From Pycnopodia helianthoides (lineage: Eukaryota; Echinodermata; Asteroidea; Forcipulatida; Asteriidae): a DNA stretch of 64,000 nt. Each line of letters begins with the position of its first letter. Positions within the stretch are counted from its first letter, which is position 1. Below are positions 1 through 12,451 of the stretch, one piece after another. The position numbers and the translations under genes were made by a program. The notes beneath the pieces are model-generated. The model did no database searches. It was not told the origin of the DNA and saw only the letters and a program-made list of their open reading frames with translations. The stretch is taken from the NCBI GenBank assembly GCA_032158295.1, contig CM063256.1:2838034-2902033 (forward strand). Reading direction: 5' to 3'.

Positions 1-2080
1 ATCAAATCGAACAATTAGAAGTCGAAGCTCGTTTGAGAATGATTTTTTCAATATCACATTATCTACTTCTAGATTACCGCTGCAACCTTAGAATGCTTAG
101 CAAGACATCTGTATAGTGTGAACATCATTTTCTTTTTTCCTTTTTAACATTTTACGTACATAATATATTTTGACTGTATATTTTACAACATTTGTGTGCA
201 ATGAAAAGGTGACTTTCTTTTCTTTCCCTTGCCTTAATACAATATTTGTCACTGCAAAAAAATATTGTATCATCAAGGGGTAAGTATTGGAAGTTATAAT
301 TTGGAATGAACCAGTTTGTTTCTTTGTCATAGTTTTATATTACATGATTCAAGGCAGAATGAGATGAGCGTGGATGTTTTCTGTTCACGTAACTGATGGA
401 AAGGGCCATTCGCAAGTGGATTTAAAAACCCTCAAACGAGGCACGTTATCAGCCAATGCTGCCACTGTTTTGATATTGTCTTAACCATATCGTGCACACT
501 GTTCAGCTTTCATGCCATAAGATCCTAAGCTGGACCATGCCGCACGTCCTATAGAGGGGGTGTCAATCAACATGGGGCAGTGGTTTTGGTTTGTTGAAAG
601 GGCAAGACAAAACTTTGCCAGCATCTTTTGTGTAAAAAATCGGTCTGTCAATATTGTCTGTCAATTGTAGATAGACCAAATTGTTGTAAAAATTAATTAA
701 TTAAGCCATCAAATATAGGCTGAAATTTACCAAGACAATACCTGGACATGTAAACAACAAACGTGGATAAAGAAATCGTTGAAAAATGCAACAACAAACA
801 GTTTTAATTAACCTACGGAAAAAGCTTGGAAACATGTGCTAAAAACGTATAAAAAGGGAGTTATACGTTTGTCCCAATTAGGTATCGCGTTTGGGTACTT
901 ACAAGGAGCTCTAGAAAAAAATATTATCATTCTCTGCTTGATAATTTTGAACAAACATGTGAAGATAAAACACTTTGGAATGACAAAACAGTGCAGATGG
1001 GTGTAGGATGGACATGGAAGAACAAATAGACCGTGATCGTTGAGTGTGTGGGAAATGTGACGACAGATGAGGTCGAAGTATGAAGATGTTACAAGAGAAT
1101 ATGAGAACACAGGGCCAAATTGTAGCATTTTATCGAGTTTCATATTCGCATTCAATAAAATGACTTGCTTTTTCATCTTGGTACTGCAACTATAGAAAGT
1201 AATCAACCATGATTTGACAAATGTTAACTGTTCATCATGGATAAAGGCTGTCACTTTCTGATTGGATCATAATTGATTGATCTCGATCGGAATCTATTTT
1301 TCTCCGAAATTAACATGAACATTGAAAACTTGATACATTTCAAATTATCGAGCTTCAAGTATTATTTTTTAAAATATCGCCTTTCAGTAATCGTTGTCTG
1401 GGAAACACACATTTTTTGTTGACATATTTATAAATGGCGCCCTCTTTTTACCAATGGTTCTGATCTGCACAGACAACAATAAATTACGTCACAACTTGTA
1501 CTTATCGGATACATAGACCTGAATAACGGAGGTCAAATAAGAAGATAAATATCAAAAATCAATCAAAGAGTTGATAAAAACATGACATCCGCTGGCTCTG
1601 TGACCTCAATGTGTTTGGCTGACAGTTGGGGTGTGATTTAATGGTCGAGTGGACTGCGTGCAAAATGGAAACAACGGGTCTGTATAATGATTATGATTAG
1701 CTATATTGTTTAGTTTTCTATATTATGGTTCAAATATACAACTTTTACTGCAGTATGAACACCAATAACTATATGCAGGGTCAAACACCGTCTGTTCATT
1801 GCAAGGTGTTGGAACAATAAGCATTGGTGTGACTATATATAGACAACATTTGGAACAATGAAAACTTGTACCCAGTCCAATGTGTCTAAACTAAAAATAA
1901 TGCTAGAAATAAATAGATAGACCTTTGCCCACTGGCGTAGCAAACTCCATGGTGTGCTGCATTTATGCGGCACGTAATCTATGTACACGGCGACCCTTTT
2001 CGTTTTGGTCACTCAAAGTGACAAGTGTTTAAGATGCAGCACAGGTCGTGTGAAGATCATCATTATGCACACGTACAAGA
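1..2080. repeat. Direct repeat copy A, upstream flank of GPCR
   Basis: This gene-free stretch aligns by eye, in the same order and orientation, with 3345-5395. Matching blocks include the starts (AAGCTCGTTTGAGAATGATT in both), AAAACAGTGCAGATGGGTGT near 985 and 3740, GAGTGGACTGCGTGCAAAAT near 1650 and 5012, and TAGACCTTTGCCCAC near 1918 and 5271. The similarity runs to about 100 bases upstream of the GPCR start codon. The arrangement implies tandem duplication of a unit of about 3.3 kb. The window opens inside a unit, so another receptor copy may lie just outside. The short open frames here are not credible genes. Confidence 0.8.
1830..1845 (+). promoter_or_regulatory. TATA-like box upstream of GPCR
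   Basis: The sequence GACTATATATAG lies about 320 bases upstream of the GPCR ATG. The equivalent place in the duplicated flank (near 5212) reads GACTATGCATTATT, so the TATA-like core is not conserved there. It is only a candidate core promoter; no transcription start can be seen. Confidence 0.3.
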
Positions 2081-2161
2081 GTTGTCTTTTCTGTTCTGTA
2101 TTCTTGAGAAACATACAGAAGGAACTTGAGAGGTAGTTCAGATTACACGTGTATCTTAGAA

Positions 2162-3210
2162 ATGCAGGAAGGAATTGGGAATTATTCAAACTTGACTCTG
2201 GGGCCAGTTCCTCCAAGAGCCATTCCAAGCAATCCTCTGATTTGTCTAGAAGTATTCATTGGATCTATGGGATTGGTCGGCAATGCCCTCGTGTGTATAA
2301 CGATATGGCATAGTAAAACATTGCACGGCCTCACCAACTATCTGATTTTGAACTTGGCCATTGCTGATTTTCTTGTCTCGTTATGTGCAATATTGAATCC
2401 CTGGTTTATCTGGGAGAAGTATAGATCAACAGTATTGCCGATGTGTTACACTGATGCCAATATTGACAGCTACTTAGAGGTACAGGTGTATTCGTTATTC
2501 CAGCGGTCGTTCACGGATAGCTCACCGCTGTGCCTGCTCCTGGTGACCCTCGAGCGGTTCGTGGGAGTCGTCCAGCCCCTCAAACACCCTGCTTTTTTCT
2601 CCAACGTGAAAATCGCCATCTCCTCCTCCTGACCTGGACAGTGCCGTTCCTTCTGGAGGTTCCGGCCGGACTTTGGTTCATCTTCAAGTACATCTCGAAC
2701 AATTGCAACCCGTCTAATGCACGTGATGAGCCGTGGATCGTCACCTTCCCGGTCGTCAGTTCCATTCTTGCCGTCATTGTCCCGGCATTGATCATGGTAT
2801 ACATGTATATTGTGATTCTTCGGAACCTCAAACGGAGTGCCAGGCACCTTGAGGAACAGGGTATTCAAGGACCACCGCAGGAGCTTCATCGAGCTCATCA
2901 GAAGGTCGTACATACTCTCATTCTGGTCACCATCGTCTTCATCGTGCTGATATTCCCGTGCAGGGTCATGTACATCACCACCGTTGCTAGTCTGGTACCG
3001 ACTGCCGCACAGCCCGTGGTCCAGCAGCAGGTCGTCCTCATTCTCGGAGTTCTGAATTCGGGCATCAATCCCTTAGTATACGGATTTAAGTACGATAAGT
3101 TCCGTAGAGCCTTCATTACTATGATGTGTTGCTGCTGTAAGAGGTCGGGGGACAATGTCATACATGTCCAGGAGAACACGACACGTGACACACAATCTAC
3201 GGAACCATGA
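2162..3210 (+). CDS. Class A (rhodopsin-like) GPCR, orphan, single exon with one frameshift
   Basis: This is a seven-helix plasma-membrane receptor expected to signal through heterotrimeric G proteins; its ligand is unknown. The first ATG is at 2162. The N-terminus has N-glycosylation sequons (NYS, NLT). Helix 1 carries GSMGLVGNALV, helix 2 carries LNLAIADF, helix 3 ends in LERF in place of the usual DRY, helix 4 has LLTWTVPF, helix 6 has FPC in place of CWxP, and helix 7 has NPLVY followed by a helix-8 segment and a CCCCC cluster suited to palmitoylation. The frame closes at TGA 2630-2632 inside helix 4, while the rest of the receptor continues in the next frame to TGA 3208-3210. One missing base in the CTC-rich run near 2615-2630 would explain this. 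It may be a young pseudogene, an allele or a consensus error. The general look is of a peptide-type receptor from an echinoderm expansion. Confidence 0.85.
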
Positions 3211-3344
3211 TCCGGCCAAGACAAATCGATGGACATTTGGGAAAAACACAATTCAGAGGTTGATTAACACGGGGATGATGGGAAAGGCCCTTCCCCTTTA
3301 TAAAAGAGTGAAATGACATTTGACTTTTCAATTTAAAGAAAGAT

Positions 3345-5395
3345 ATATAATATCGAACAATTAAATGTCAAAGCTCGTTTGAGAATGATTTTTCCACGTA
3401 TCACATTATCCACTTCTGATTACCGTTGCAACCTAGAGCTCTTATACAAAGACTTCTGATGTGAACACTATTTCCATTTCCTCTTTTTAAACATTTTACG
3501 CGCTGAAATATTTTGTATATTTTACTCTTTTACTTAATTAGTGTGCAATGAAAAGGTGACTTCTTTTCTTTTTCTTGCCTCAAAACAGTATTTTGCAACT
3601 GAACAAAATATTGATGAGATTAGCGTTGATGTTTTCTGAATACGGAACTGATGGAAAGGGCAAATCGCCGTCCACACTTTTTTGATTCTCTGCTCTATAA
3701 TTTTGAAGAAACAATTGAGGACAAAATATTTTGAAATGACAAAACAGTGCAGATGGGTGTAATTAGGATGGACATGGACGGACCGTGATCGTTGAGTGTG
3801 TGGGATGAGTGACGATAGATGAGGTCGAAGTATGAAGATGTTCACAAGAGAATAATATGAGAACACAGGGCCAAATTGTAGCATTTTATCGAGTTTCATA
3901 TTCGCATTAAATGAAATGACTTGCTCTTTCATCTTGGTACTGCAACAATAGAAAATAATGATTTGACAAACGTTAACCCTTTAGTCCCTGAACTGCCCGA
4001 GTTTTCTGAAAATTTTTTAGTTTTCAAGACACTCTAAGTAAATTACTAGAATCGTGGTTAAAATGTGTCCTTTTCGTTAATATTGTCATCGATTAAGATT
4101 TCAATTTTGGAGGGGATAAGTCCCAAGGGAACAATAAGTGCCTCCCGGTAATGGCTATCGCTAAATTTCACGGAGGACATTTTTCAAGGTTAAAATGAAC
4201 ACAATAGTTTTGAAGGCTGTTACCTTGCGTCAATTGCTCATACTGATTAATTGCTAACCATTAGTTTTTGACAGTAATATCATGATGAAAGAAAAATATT
4301 TCGTAAAAATCGAGCGTGGTTTGTAAGAGCTACAGAATTAATCATCATTAGCGTTAAAATGCTTACATTTTCAAGTTCCTACTGTGAAGTGTGGAAATAA
4401 TAAAAAATGATCTATGGATACGATTGCCATTGTCTCGATCAACGCGTACCAGTGACTATTAAGTTGTATTTTGATGTTACTTTTCCCCCTCTCCAAACAC
4501 AAGCTGGTGAGCGTTTCCTCCTACCCCATGTTACGGAGTATCACTTTGGGCAGTCCAGTGGCTAAATAAAAGGTTAACTGTCCATCATGGATAAAGGCCA
4601 ACACTTCTGATTGGAAAATGAAAATTGATCTCAAAATCTATTTTTCTCCGATATTTACATGAGCATTGAACCTCGATACATTTCGAAGATTCGAGTTTCA
4701 AGTATTTTTTAAAACAATTTTCGCCTTTACTTAAACGTTGTTTGAGTTGGAAATAAACACAATTGTTTTGTTTGACAGATTTTTTAATTGCGCCCTCTTT
4801 TTACCAATGGTCCCGATCTGCACAGACAACAATTACGTCACAACTTGTACTTAATATAAGTTATATAGACCTTGAATGTTTGAGGTCAAAGGCTATAAAA
4901 AGATAACAATCAGAGTTCAATCAAAGAGTTGATAAAAACATGACATTCACTGGATCAGCTGCACTGTGCTTTCAGAGTGTGTGGCTGATATTGGGTATTG
5001 ATCTAATGGTCGAGTGGACTGCGTGCAAAATGGAAACAACAGGTGTGTATGTTTTGTGATGTGATGCTATAATGTATATGGTTTAGTTGTATAAATGATT
5101 CAAATAATCAAGTACGAGTTTTCCTGCAGTATGAATACCAATATTATGGTAGGGTCAAACACCATCTTACCTGCTTCATTGCAAGATGGTTGAATAATAA
5201 GCATTGGGTGTGACTATGCATTATTTGGAACAACGAAAACGTTGTACCCAGGCCAATGTCAAAACCATATAGACCTTTGCCCACGGCGTAGCAAACTTCA
5301 TGGTGTTATGGTCATGCAAAGTACCTAGTGGGTGGATGCATGCACACATTATACATAATATGAAGATCATCAGTATGCACACCTATCAAGACTTG
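3345..5395. repeat. Direct repeat copy B, downstream flank of GPCR
   Basis: This is the second copy of the 1-2080 sequence, with many small indels and one 597-base insertion (3977-4573). Homology continues through TGAAGATCATCAGTATGCAC near 5360-5385, which matches copy A about 110 bases before its GPCR start codon, and then stops. No receptor coding sequence follows, so this duplicate has lost, or never received, the gene. Confidence 0.8.
3977..4573. mobile_element. piggyBac-type MITE, TTAA target duplication
   Basis: This 597-base insertion is flanked by TTAA at 3973-3976 and 4574-4577. The equivalent site in copy A (GTTAAC near 1222) has a single TTAA and no insert, which gives an empty-site comparison. 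The ends are inverted: CCCTTTAGTCCCTGAACTGC on the left, and the right end read in reverse starts CCTTTTATTTAGCCACTGG. A CCYT start plus a TTAA duplication is the piggyBac signature. There is no open frame, so it is non-autonomous. Confidence 0.8.
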
Positions 5396-5951
5396 TTTAG
5401 TTTTTTTCCCGCACCGATAAACTGATAAAGCTCCATTAAGGCCTAGCATTCCCTTTTACTTGAACTGGCGAATCAATTTCAGAAAGTTTACTTTAAATTT
5501 GTAGCCCGGACGGACGTGCGTTTGCAAATCGCGGCTACTGAGAACGTTGAGAGTTATTTTCTTTGATAAAGTATTAAGAATTGATGTTGCAAATATAAAA
5601 GAAGCTTACAAGTTGATCGATTGCCCCAAGTCAGACTTCCGTCGAGTGCGACTCGGCACGAAACCCGACTTGAACCAAATCTAAGAAATTGCAGGTTATT
5701 GTTTAAAACTGCATGATTTAAAAATGTTGACTTCAATTCAAATTTTGAACTTTTTAACTTTTGCAGCAATTTTTAAATATAGTAAAATTTTAATTGTTTC
5801 ATGTATTTTTTTCTTCAATATTTGTTTTCAAATTAGCACTTAAATTGACACTTATAAGTCATTTTTTTCACTGGTAACAATAAACTTGTTTTAATGGCAC
5901 GCTAGTACTACTTGTCACTTGTCTAATTTTCTACCCAGATTTCTCTTTCAG
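5396..5951. other. AT-rich spacer and 5' part of hydroxylase gene
   Basis: No recognisable coding exon or repeat is seen. The missing first coding exon of the downstream hydroxylase gene should lie here or further upstream. It must end after two bases of a codon, because the first recognised exon starts with the third base. Confidence 0.4.
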
Positions 5952-8916
5952 TGGAGAGTTTGAAGTAACGGAGGGGATGCAGCGGGCTTTTGAGCAGGAA
6001 GGCTACTTCATTGTCAGGTTCATATAATACAAATTAAATTGCAGCAAAACTTTTGTATTCCTTTAAACCAGAACCATTCATGAACTCCGAATTATTAAAC
6101 TTTTCGTCATAGACTTGCATAAACAATGCAACGCACATTAGTAACCACCACCAGATTTTAGCCAATGATGGTCTTCGTTAACCTACAGAACCCTTTCATA
6201 AGACGTCACAAGCTCAAACAGCGCCTATTAACACATCAAATTGCCTTCCAATTATATTAAAAAAACATTGCCCATTTCTAGGTCACTCATCAGCCCCGAT
6301 GAGATGACGGCATTACAGACAGCCATAGATCGAGACGATGGGATACGGGAACACGCCATCAACCTGCCCGACGGGGAAGGACGGTGCAGCAAGATGAGCC
6401 TATGGAACCACCCTGGGGTAGATGTCACTGGGATGTTGGCACGGTGTGAAAAGGTGGCTGGTACCATGGAAAAGGTTTGGAAATCACTCTTTGAATTAAC
6501 AGGTTGACAGACTACTGATGAAACTATAGATTACCTATTTTTACAATTCAAAATTGTTCAACCAAATTGAGGTTGTATTTGAGGCCGCATCAGTGGTAGT
6601 CGGTGCCCCCCCCCCCCCCCCGCCAACAGCCATCTACAATCATCAGCTGCCACCACAACCAACACCACCACCACCGCACAAAAACATCGACCACCACTGT
6701 AAACAACCACAACAACTACAGATGAGACTAAATCTAGTGGAAATCGAGTAGAACGCAAATTCCATCACATGTTGTTCAGGGCAGATGAAAGAAAAAGTTA
6801 CAACCGTTGTGTCAAGTAATCAGTAATGAGGGCTTTTTTAGCCTCCCCTTCCCGATATTTTGCACGAGATAACCATAGTTACGTTTTCCCTAGTGCGTTT
6901 TTCTGTCCTTTGCTAGTTGCTGGGAGGGGAGGTATATCACTACCACACCAAGTTGATGATGAAGGAGGCCAGGACGGGAGGATCCCACATATGGCACCAA
7001 GACTATGGGTATGTTATAAAAATGCACCTTTTGGGACAAGTCAGCCAGAATCTTGAAAATGGCTGCAAATTAAATGCAGGGTTTCCTATTTTTTGCTCCT
7101 AACAATTTTTCATTAAGGGGAGACACAACACCGTTCCCCCCCCCAAAAAAAACCACAACAACCAGACAGCCCTCCTTTGCTAGTTGGCGTTTATGAAATC
7201 AAGGATTTAGCGGCTACAGCTCTATTCTCTTCGAGCTTCGTCTGTCATTTTAAAAGATCTGACCGTTCGGTACTCCTGAGCTGCAGCCGAATTTTCGAAA
7301 AGGCATTTCGGTAATTTAGCATGGCATCAAAGTCTGTCCTAGCTATAAAGTGCTAATTTTTGAGGATTCATATTATTTTACAGGTACTGGTATCAAAACG
7401 GCTGCCTCTATCCAGATATGGGATCCGTGTTTATAGCTCTGGATAAAACTGACAAGGGAAATGGATGTTTGCAGGTTATTGTCTTATTTTCTGTCCTTCT
7501 TTTTTTCTTTTCTAACAACTCGTATGATCGAGAAACTTCAAAGTCACTGATAACAAAAAGTTGATCTCACTATTGCGGTGATACCGATATCTCATCACTG
7601 ATGAGAATTAATCGATTTTGTGGTATGTCGCAGGTTTTGCGTGGCTCCCACAAACTTGGACGTATTGATCACAAACCAGTAGGGGGACAGACTGGTGCGG
7701 ATCTTGCACGAGTTGAAGAGGCAAAGAAGGTAAGGTGCTAAATATAGCGGTATTATCTTCAAGGGCGTTTAAGAAGACTAACATCCTTAGTGGCATTTTT
7801 ATCGAGAAAATAATTTGAAGGCAACAAGACGGGATCCCATCTAAGAAAAATAATAATAATCATCCCGCCAAATCACAGGCACAATCTACAGAATATCACT
7901 CTTTTATAATATAATTTAAAGGTAATGGAGCTTGTGTATGTGGAGTTGGAACCGGGGGATGCCTTGTTCTTTCACGCAAACGTCTTGCATAAGAGCAACC
8001 GAAACGACTCCGATCGGCGTCGCTGGGTCTTCATTATCTCTTACAATCTGGCCAGCAATAACCCCTTTAAGAAGCATCATCATCCCTGCTACACACCGTT
8101 ACATAAGGTATGAGACAAAACAATGTTGATAGTTATCACCAAGGTTTTAGCCATGCAGGATTGGGTAAATGGGTGTCAAAATTTGCTAGAAATTTTCAAA
8201 CTTGTTCACTTACAACATCCCATTTACATGTAAATGACAGATAAAACAGGGTGACCAAATTTAAAACAGGGTGTCCAAAAGACACCCAGACACCCCTCTG
8301 GCTAACACTATGGTTATCACCTTCGTCCTCATGACGATAAAGAGTGACAGTCAGACGGAGAAAATTACAGACTTTAGTTTACTATATAAGTAGAAAGCCG
8401 CTTTGATTTAACCATCACGGTAATTTATTTATTGAAGATGTACTGATGAATAACAAGCACTAATCACAATCATTTTGTAGTCTCCATTTATAACGGATAT
8501 AATTGATCATAAGCCATTCCAAATCTTTCTATTTTGTTGTTGTTTTGTACGTGTTGTATTAAAAAATTTGACCACTTTAAAAATGAAAAATGTGTATCAA
8601 AACGACCCAGGAGACATGGGCCAAATTGACGCAGAATCTTGGACAAAATCCCCCTCTTTGACCAGTTTCCTGGTCAAACTGACCTAGAAATGGGTGAGGC
8701 CCCCTGGGACCCGGATTAATTTGAAAACGAAACAAAAAATGCTTTACATCTCTACAATCATGTTTGTGTATTACTATAAAACAATAATCTGTATTTGTCC
8801 AGGTGCCAAACTCTGCCATCTTAGAGTGTAAAAACGTCATGGATATTAGCGGTAAGGACTTCTTAGATCCAGCCGCTGACGAAACCATCAAACCACAAGC
8901 TGATAAATCGAAATAG
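5952..8916 (+). CDS. PhyH-family Fe(II)/2-oxoglutarate hydroxylase, L-proline trans-4-hydroxylase-like
   Basis: Predicted soluble dioxygenase of the phytanoyl-CoA dioxygenase fold, which hydroxylates a small substrate using Fe(II) and 2-oxoglutarate; the substrate is not determinable here. Seven exons join in phase: 5952-6017, 6282-6474, 6917-7008, 7384-7474, 7634-7729, 7922-8107 and 8803-8916 (TAG). They give 278 residues; the short first coding exon is missing. The metal motif HxD is in WHQDYG, followed by [20 protein letters not shown] and [13 protein letters not shown]. The distal His and 2-oxoglutarate Arg fit [14 protein letters not shown] and SDRRRW. The region [11 protein letters not shown] is typical of the animal proteins annotated as L-proline trans-4-hydroxylase-like. 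The final exon adds a polar tail. All introns are GT-AG. The length fits the family (about 290 residues). Confidence 0.88.
6609..6680. repeat. poly-C tract and CCA-rich low complexity
   Basis: A run of about 14 C followed by CAACCAACACCACCACCACC-type sequence lies in hydroxylase intron 2. Open frames here encode only proline or valine runs and are not genes. Confidence 0.8.
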
Positions 8917-10850
8917 CGCCCTCTGATGACTTTCAAAAACGAAGTCTGTGCGCCATGTATAATTGGTACCCTAAATTCTCTTTGAAAAAACTGCCGAAAA
9001 GTTACACGATTTATGTTAAAAAGATCTCCAACACTTTTACACATAGATACATTTCCTTGCAACAAAACAGTATGTTTTGGTATTGCAGGCTACTGTAACA
9101 GTATCAACTTTTCTGCAATGAAATATTGTCCTTTTGTAAGCTCTCGGGGCTTGAAATTGACATGCCATGTTGACAGATACTACCAAATTCACATGCACCG
9201 TCACAAGTAAGAAGTATAGAAATTAACGGTCATAAATGATTAGTGTTTCGTACTATTGTATATAAATCACTTCTGAAAAGGCCAATATTATTTAAAATAC
9301 GGTTCTGTTAATAGTAAGTAGTGATTCAAGAGAAGGTATTTTGAGAGTTCAAACAGCTTCAACAAGTTATAAACACACTAACCTGTTAAAAGTAAAGGAT
9401 CCCGACTAGTGAGCAGACGGAGTTCCCACTATTATTGTACTGCTCTGTCTCAGTATTGACTTCTGGAGACACGACGTGCGTTGGGTGGCGGTAACTTTCG
9501 GACATTTTGAACGTCGAAAAAGGTTGAAATTTCATGCTCTCAGCTCCAGTTGCATGGTAGCAATGTTATAGTTCAATTCCAGGAGTCCGGTAGTTGGTTC
9601 TGCACAAGTCAAAAGTAAACTCTGCGCGACGGAAGATTATCAACATGTCACAACACTTTTGGAGCAGACGAACGAACGACTTCGTAAAAGTGACTGGTCA
9701 TTTTCCACTACAACGCATGCGCTAAGCTTGTTTTGTCTCAACGCGCATTGGAGAGTTCTCGCATGGCAGGGCTCGCTCAGATCGATACATCTCGCTCGCA
9801 ATAAATTTTTCTTGATGAATTAAAACAAATTTGGAAATGCAATATATACATTTGTATTCAATTAGATTTTAAAATCAACTATTTTGTGCATTCCTCTCGT
9901 TAACATCATGGCGTTTTATTTTCTTGCAAATCTGGAAGGTGTAACTGTGATTAAGTGCCAATAAAGAAAGTTGGGTTTTTTTATAAAATAAATTATTGCA
10001 TATTCCTAATTCAGTTAAGGACTACTATAGATTTCGTTACTTTACACTTATTTTGTCGAGTGTACTGAGTCTGTGAAACAAGAGGATGATTGCATTATTG
10101 GTTTGGCCTTTTGTTATTCGTGTTGTTGTTATTTGTTGCGCTTTTGAAACAATATTACTGCAAAAAACAAGTGAACAAATAATTATTTAGAGGGATAAGT
10201 GAACAATTTTGAAGGTAAACACCAACTTTCCGTTGCTGTCTGACCGGGAACGGCGCCCATTTTGGAAATAATACACTCGTTGCTGTATTCAAAAATAAAT
10301 GTGGTGATTATCGATGATTTCATTTAGTCATAATTATTGAGTTTATTATTAATGGTCAATAAATCATTATTTCGCAGCAGTAAGTGGCGCAGCAGTGGCA
10401 CGGCCCCTGATGACCATGCCCGGGTGCCCCCCCCCCCCGCCCCATTTGAAATCTGGTCTTTTACGATTGAAAAACAATTACAACTTAGTAAAATGTTACA
10501 TTTAATGAGCTCTCTAGTTATTTCAATGTGTTTAAACCTATTTTCCTAATTACACGCAGACAATGCATTTGTTTTTACCTCCACATCAGATTATTTTATA
10601 CAAAATAGTAAATGGTTTGACAAAAGCGCTGGAAATGGGCGTTTAGGGAAAAAATGCAAACGGAAGCTACAGTTGTAATTGACCATTACTGCCCACGCGC
10701 AGAAAAAATGGTACACCCCCTTCTGCGAGCCTCAATGTTGTCCTAGTTTTTCGTCTCTGTTTTGCAGTGATCTGCGCTGCTCAGTACAGGAATCGAACTG
10801 ACCTCGCTCGACATCGAGCACACTCGGGCACGTTTTGCGGAAAGACAGCA
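8917..10850. other. Intergenic, no gene seen
   Basis: This holds the 3' end of the hydroxylase transcript and then AT-rich intergenic DNA. A possible polyadenylation signal (AATAAA) occurs near 9801, but it is far from the stop codon. A C-rich tract lies near 10430. I see no homology-bearing open frame. Confidence 0.5.
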
Positions 10851-11090
10851 GGCCCAATTTCATAGAGCTGCTAAGCACAAAAATTTGCTTAGCATGAAAT
10901 TTCTTCATTGATAAAAACAGGGTTACCAACCAAATTTCCACGTGATTTTCAGAATAAGCAAACAACAGCTGAATACCAGTAACAAGCAATATGCAACTAA
11001 TGGAAATTTGGTTGGTAACCCTGTTTTTATCAAGGAAGAAATTTCATGCTAAGAAAATTTGTGTGCTTAGCAGCTCTATGAAATTGGGCC
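10851..11090. mobile_element. Palindromic MITE, GGGCCCAATTTCA family
   Basis: About 240 bases are almost wholly self-complementary. The left arm GGCCCAATTTCATAGAGCTG is mirrored by CAGCTCTATGAAATTGGGCC at the right end, and TGGTTGGTAACCCTG-type sequence sits near the centre of both arms. It has no coding capacity. Partial relatives lie at 13501, 17281, 31664, 32284, 35430, 38880 and 53388. Confidence 0.85.
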
Positions 11091-12065
11091 CTTCTTTAGA
11101 ATGCGGGGTCGTGCGCTCGAATCCCACACCGAGCAGCCTGTTGGTTTTAATGACTTAGGCATAGGCTACTCAACACGCGAGCGGTTAGACGCGTACCACC
11201 TTTCCAGGCTAAATGACTCGCAAAATAACACCCAAAATGACAGACCACGGGCTGACCAAAGCTGCGTGCGAGGTCAGTGTTGGGCAGCCTGTAGGCCTCC
11301 CGTGCGAATAATAATTGTCCATTCTTTTCTACGGAATATGGGATATCAACTCAGGGTAACAGAAACAAAAAGTACTGGGAAAGTTTTGTGGTTAGATCAA
11401 AAACTTGTTCATGGCGAAAAAAGTTGCAAACGTTTTAAGATAAACACAGATTTATTATATACAAATATCGTAGTCAGAGGTTTTATTTCACATTTCTACC
11501 ACGGGTACTCCAGTTTTACACGAAAATAACTTGGAAAAAAGTTTAGTTCTGCCTTACAAATGAAAAAGACTGATCTAAAACTAATTTATATACTTGAAAA
11601 CAGTGATTTTTAAAGGCACAAATTGTTCAGGCATACTGGTCCTTGCTCTATGGAAAGGAGAAGGGGAATTTTTTTTTAACCACTTCGGGAATACAATGCG
11701 TTTTAGTAAAGTGGCACACAAAAATAGTCCAATGTGAGGCCATGGGTTAAAATACAAGAGACCATAATACATTATATCCTGGACCATAGAGGTGGAAAAC
11801 GCATAGTGGGTGTTCATTTTTCCTGAAAAAAAAAACACAAACATGGGGTGCCGGTGGGGGTTGAATTCCCGGGAGTTTCCCTGGGTTTTTATTTCCTGGG
11901 AATCTGCATGGTAGTGTGAAAAGGGTTCAACCTAAAGAAAACACATACATATTTACATGGACAGTATTTTTCTCACCTAGTTCTACAAAAACGAAAGCAC
12001 CACAGCTACCTTGTGTCTACAGATAAACAATTTACTTGAATATATTTAGTAAACATTAAAATTTG
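11091..12065. other. Intergenic, nothing supported
   Basis: Short open frames (for example 11101-11529) show no domain, and the sequence resembles old repeat debris. Confidence 0.4.
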
Positions 12066-12451
12066 TTAAAGGCAGATACTATTGGTAATTACTCAAGAAA
12101 TACAATACCATAAAAACTTACTTGGTAAGGAGCACCTGAGAGCTGCTGATGGCATAAAACATTGTGAGAAACGACTCCCTCTGAAGTAATGTCGTTTTTA
12201 TGAAAGAGGTTATTTCTCATTAAAATATTTGAATCTGAGAGAGGCTTCCTGGCATGAAGCCTTTCTCAGGCATTTGAAAGCAAACAATGCTATGCAGCAA
12301 GGGTGTTTTTTCTGTCATTATTTGTTTGCAACTTTGATGACCAATTTGGCCCTAATTTTCACAGGTGTGTTTATCTTATGCATATGTTGGGATACAACAA
12401 GTGAGGATACTAGTCTTTGACAATTACCAAAAGTATACCCTGCCTTTAAAG
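12066..12451. mobile_element. MITE, TTAAAGGCA...TATTGGTAATT family
   Basis: The termini are inverted: TTAAAGGCAGATACTATTGG on the left and CCAAAAGTATACCCTGCCTTTAA on the right. The body includes GATGACCAATTTGGCCC and GCATATGTTGGGATACA, which recur in the copies at 16246-17280, 26995-27080, 35594-35979 and 54520-54830. It is non-coding. Confidence 0.8.

Noticed and set aside
808..1254. 148-codon minus-strand frame, with a similar frame at 3534-3932
   Set aside because: The similarity only reflects the duplicated flank; the two frames differ by indels and show no protein-like constraint.
6554..6758. Proline-rich plus-strand and valine-rich minus-strand frames
   Set aside because: They are translation of a C-run and CCA repeats inside a hydroxylase intron.
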